This document shows, piece after piece, positions 6,677 through 6,795 of a stretch of DNA of 6,795 nucleotides. The position numbers and the translations under genes were made by a program. This DNA is from Omnitrophica WOR_2 bacterium RIFCSPLOWO2_12_FULL_51_8 (lineage in GTDB: Bacteria > Omnitrophota > Gorgyraeia > Gygaellales > Profunditerraquicolaceae): contig MHHD01000024.1 in assembly GCA_001805895.1 (NCBI GenBank), positions 1,374 to 8,168 on the forward strand, given 5' to 3'. How positions within the stretch are numbered: the first letter of the stretch is position 1; the number at the start of each line of letters is the position of its first letter. Below the pieces are notes generated by a model that was given only the letters and a program-made list of their open reading frames with translations, was not told the DNA's origin and ran no database searches.

Positions 6677-6795
6677 GTGACTAAATACTTTTTCAAAGCT
6701 TTCAGGAAGTGGGAAACAAAAATTCATAACCTGACCCTAGTTATGTTTTGCCTTTTATCCACCATATAAGTATGCTTAATAATATAGGTAAAATC
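6677..6795 (-). promoter_or_regulatory. AT-rich upstream region of the large gene, with inverted repeat
   Basis: About 120 bp upstream of the ribosome binding site are AT-rich and hold no gene I can support. A perfect 6-bp inverted repeat, CATAAC (6725-6730) and GTTATG (6740-6745) with a 9-nt gap, lies 60 to 80 bp before the ATG. It could be an operator half-site pair or a weak hairpin. A poor promoter match (TTACCT, 17 bp, TATATG on the minus strand, near the right edge) exists, but I do not rely on it. The region may carry the promoter of the lyase cluster. Confidence 0.35.

Noticed and set aside
6772..6795. A possible plus-strand start codon (ATG at 6772) running off the right edge
   Set aside because: Only eight codons are visible and no Shine-Dalgarno precedes it, so it cannot be supported.
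1..6795. CRISPR array, tRNA or rRNA genes
   Set aside because: I saw no regularly spaced repeats, no tRNA-like cloverleaf or CCA end and no rRNA-like conserved stretches. Nearly all of the window is accounted for by protein genes.

Overview
The window holds two large minus-strand genes for secreted multidomain proteins, separated by a small plus-strand toxin-antitoxin-like pair. The secreted proteins have Sec signal peptides, LamG (concanavalin A-like) domains, a heparinase II/III-type polysaccharide lyase core and a degenerate dockerin-like C-terminal tail. This suggests a polysaccharide-degrading, probably anaerobic or environmental bacterium. The combination of LamG with an 'AYDAAL' dockerin-like tail reminds me of uncultured PVC-group or Omnitrophota-like genomes. 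That placement is from memory and is weak, because nothing here is a phylogenetic marker.

Layout. (1) Positions 1-920, minus: the 5' part of a secreted LamG plus Ig-like protein that runs off the left edge. (2) Positions 951-1049, minus: an orphan 3' gene end encoding only the last 32 residues of a dockerin-like tail, 30 bp upstream of gene 1. (3) Positions 1072-1715, plus: a visibly AT-richer cassette with its own promoter, a PIN-domain (VapC-like) protein and an immediately adjacent 51-residue partner, probably its antitoxin. (4) Positions 1737-6665, minus: a 1642-residue secreted protein with LamG, a long unassigned region, a heparinase II/III-like lyase core and a complete version of the same dockerin-like tail. 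(5) Positions 6666-6795: the upstream region of the large gene, with a ribosome binding site and a small inverted repeat.

Working together. The two secreted proteins have the same layout after the signal peptide and were probably part of one minus-strand cluster for attacking an extracellular glycan. LamG and Ig domains would bind or space, the lyase core would cleave, and the tail would attach the protein to a partner or to the cell surface. The PIN cassette is foreign in orientation, composition and function.

The most interesting structure is the junction. The toxin-antitoxin cassette lies between an intact dockerin-like gene end and a second, headless copy of that end. The two copies share a 19-bp identical direct repeat in the same reading frame, 792 bp apart. 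Recombination between these repeats would excise the cassette and leave an intact gene. This suggests either insertion into a dockerin-coding end with replacement of that end, or loss of most of an intervening dockerin-bearing gene.
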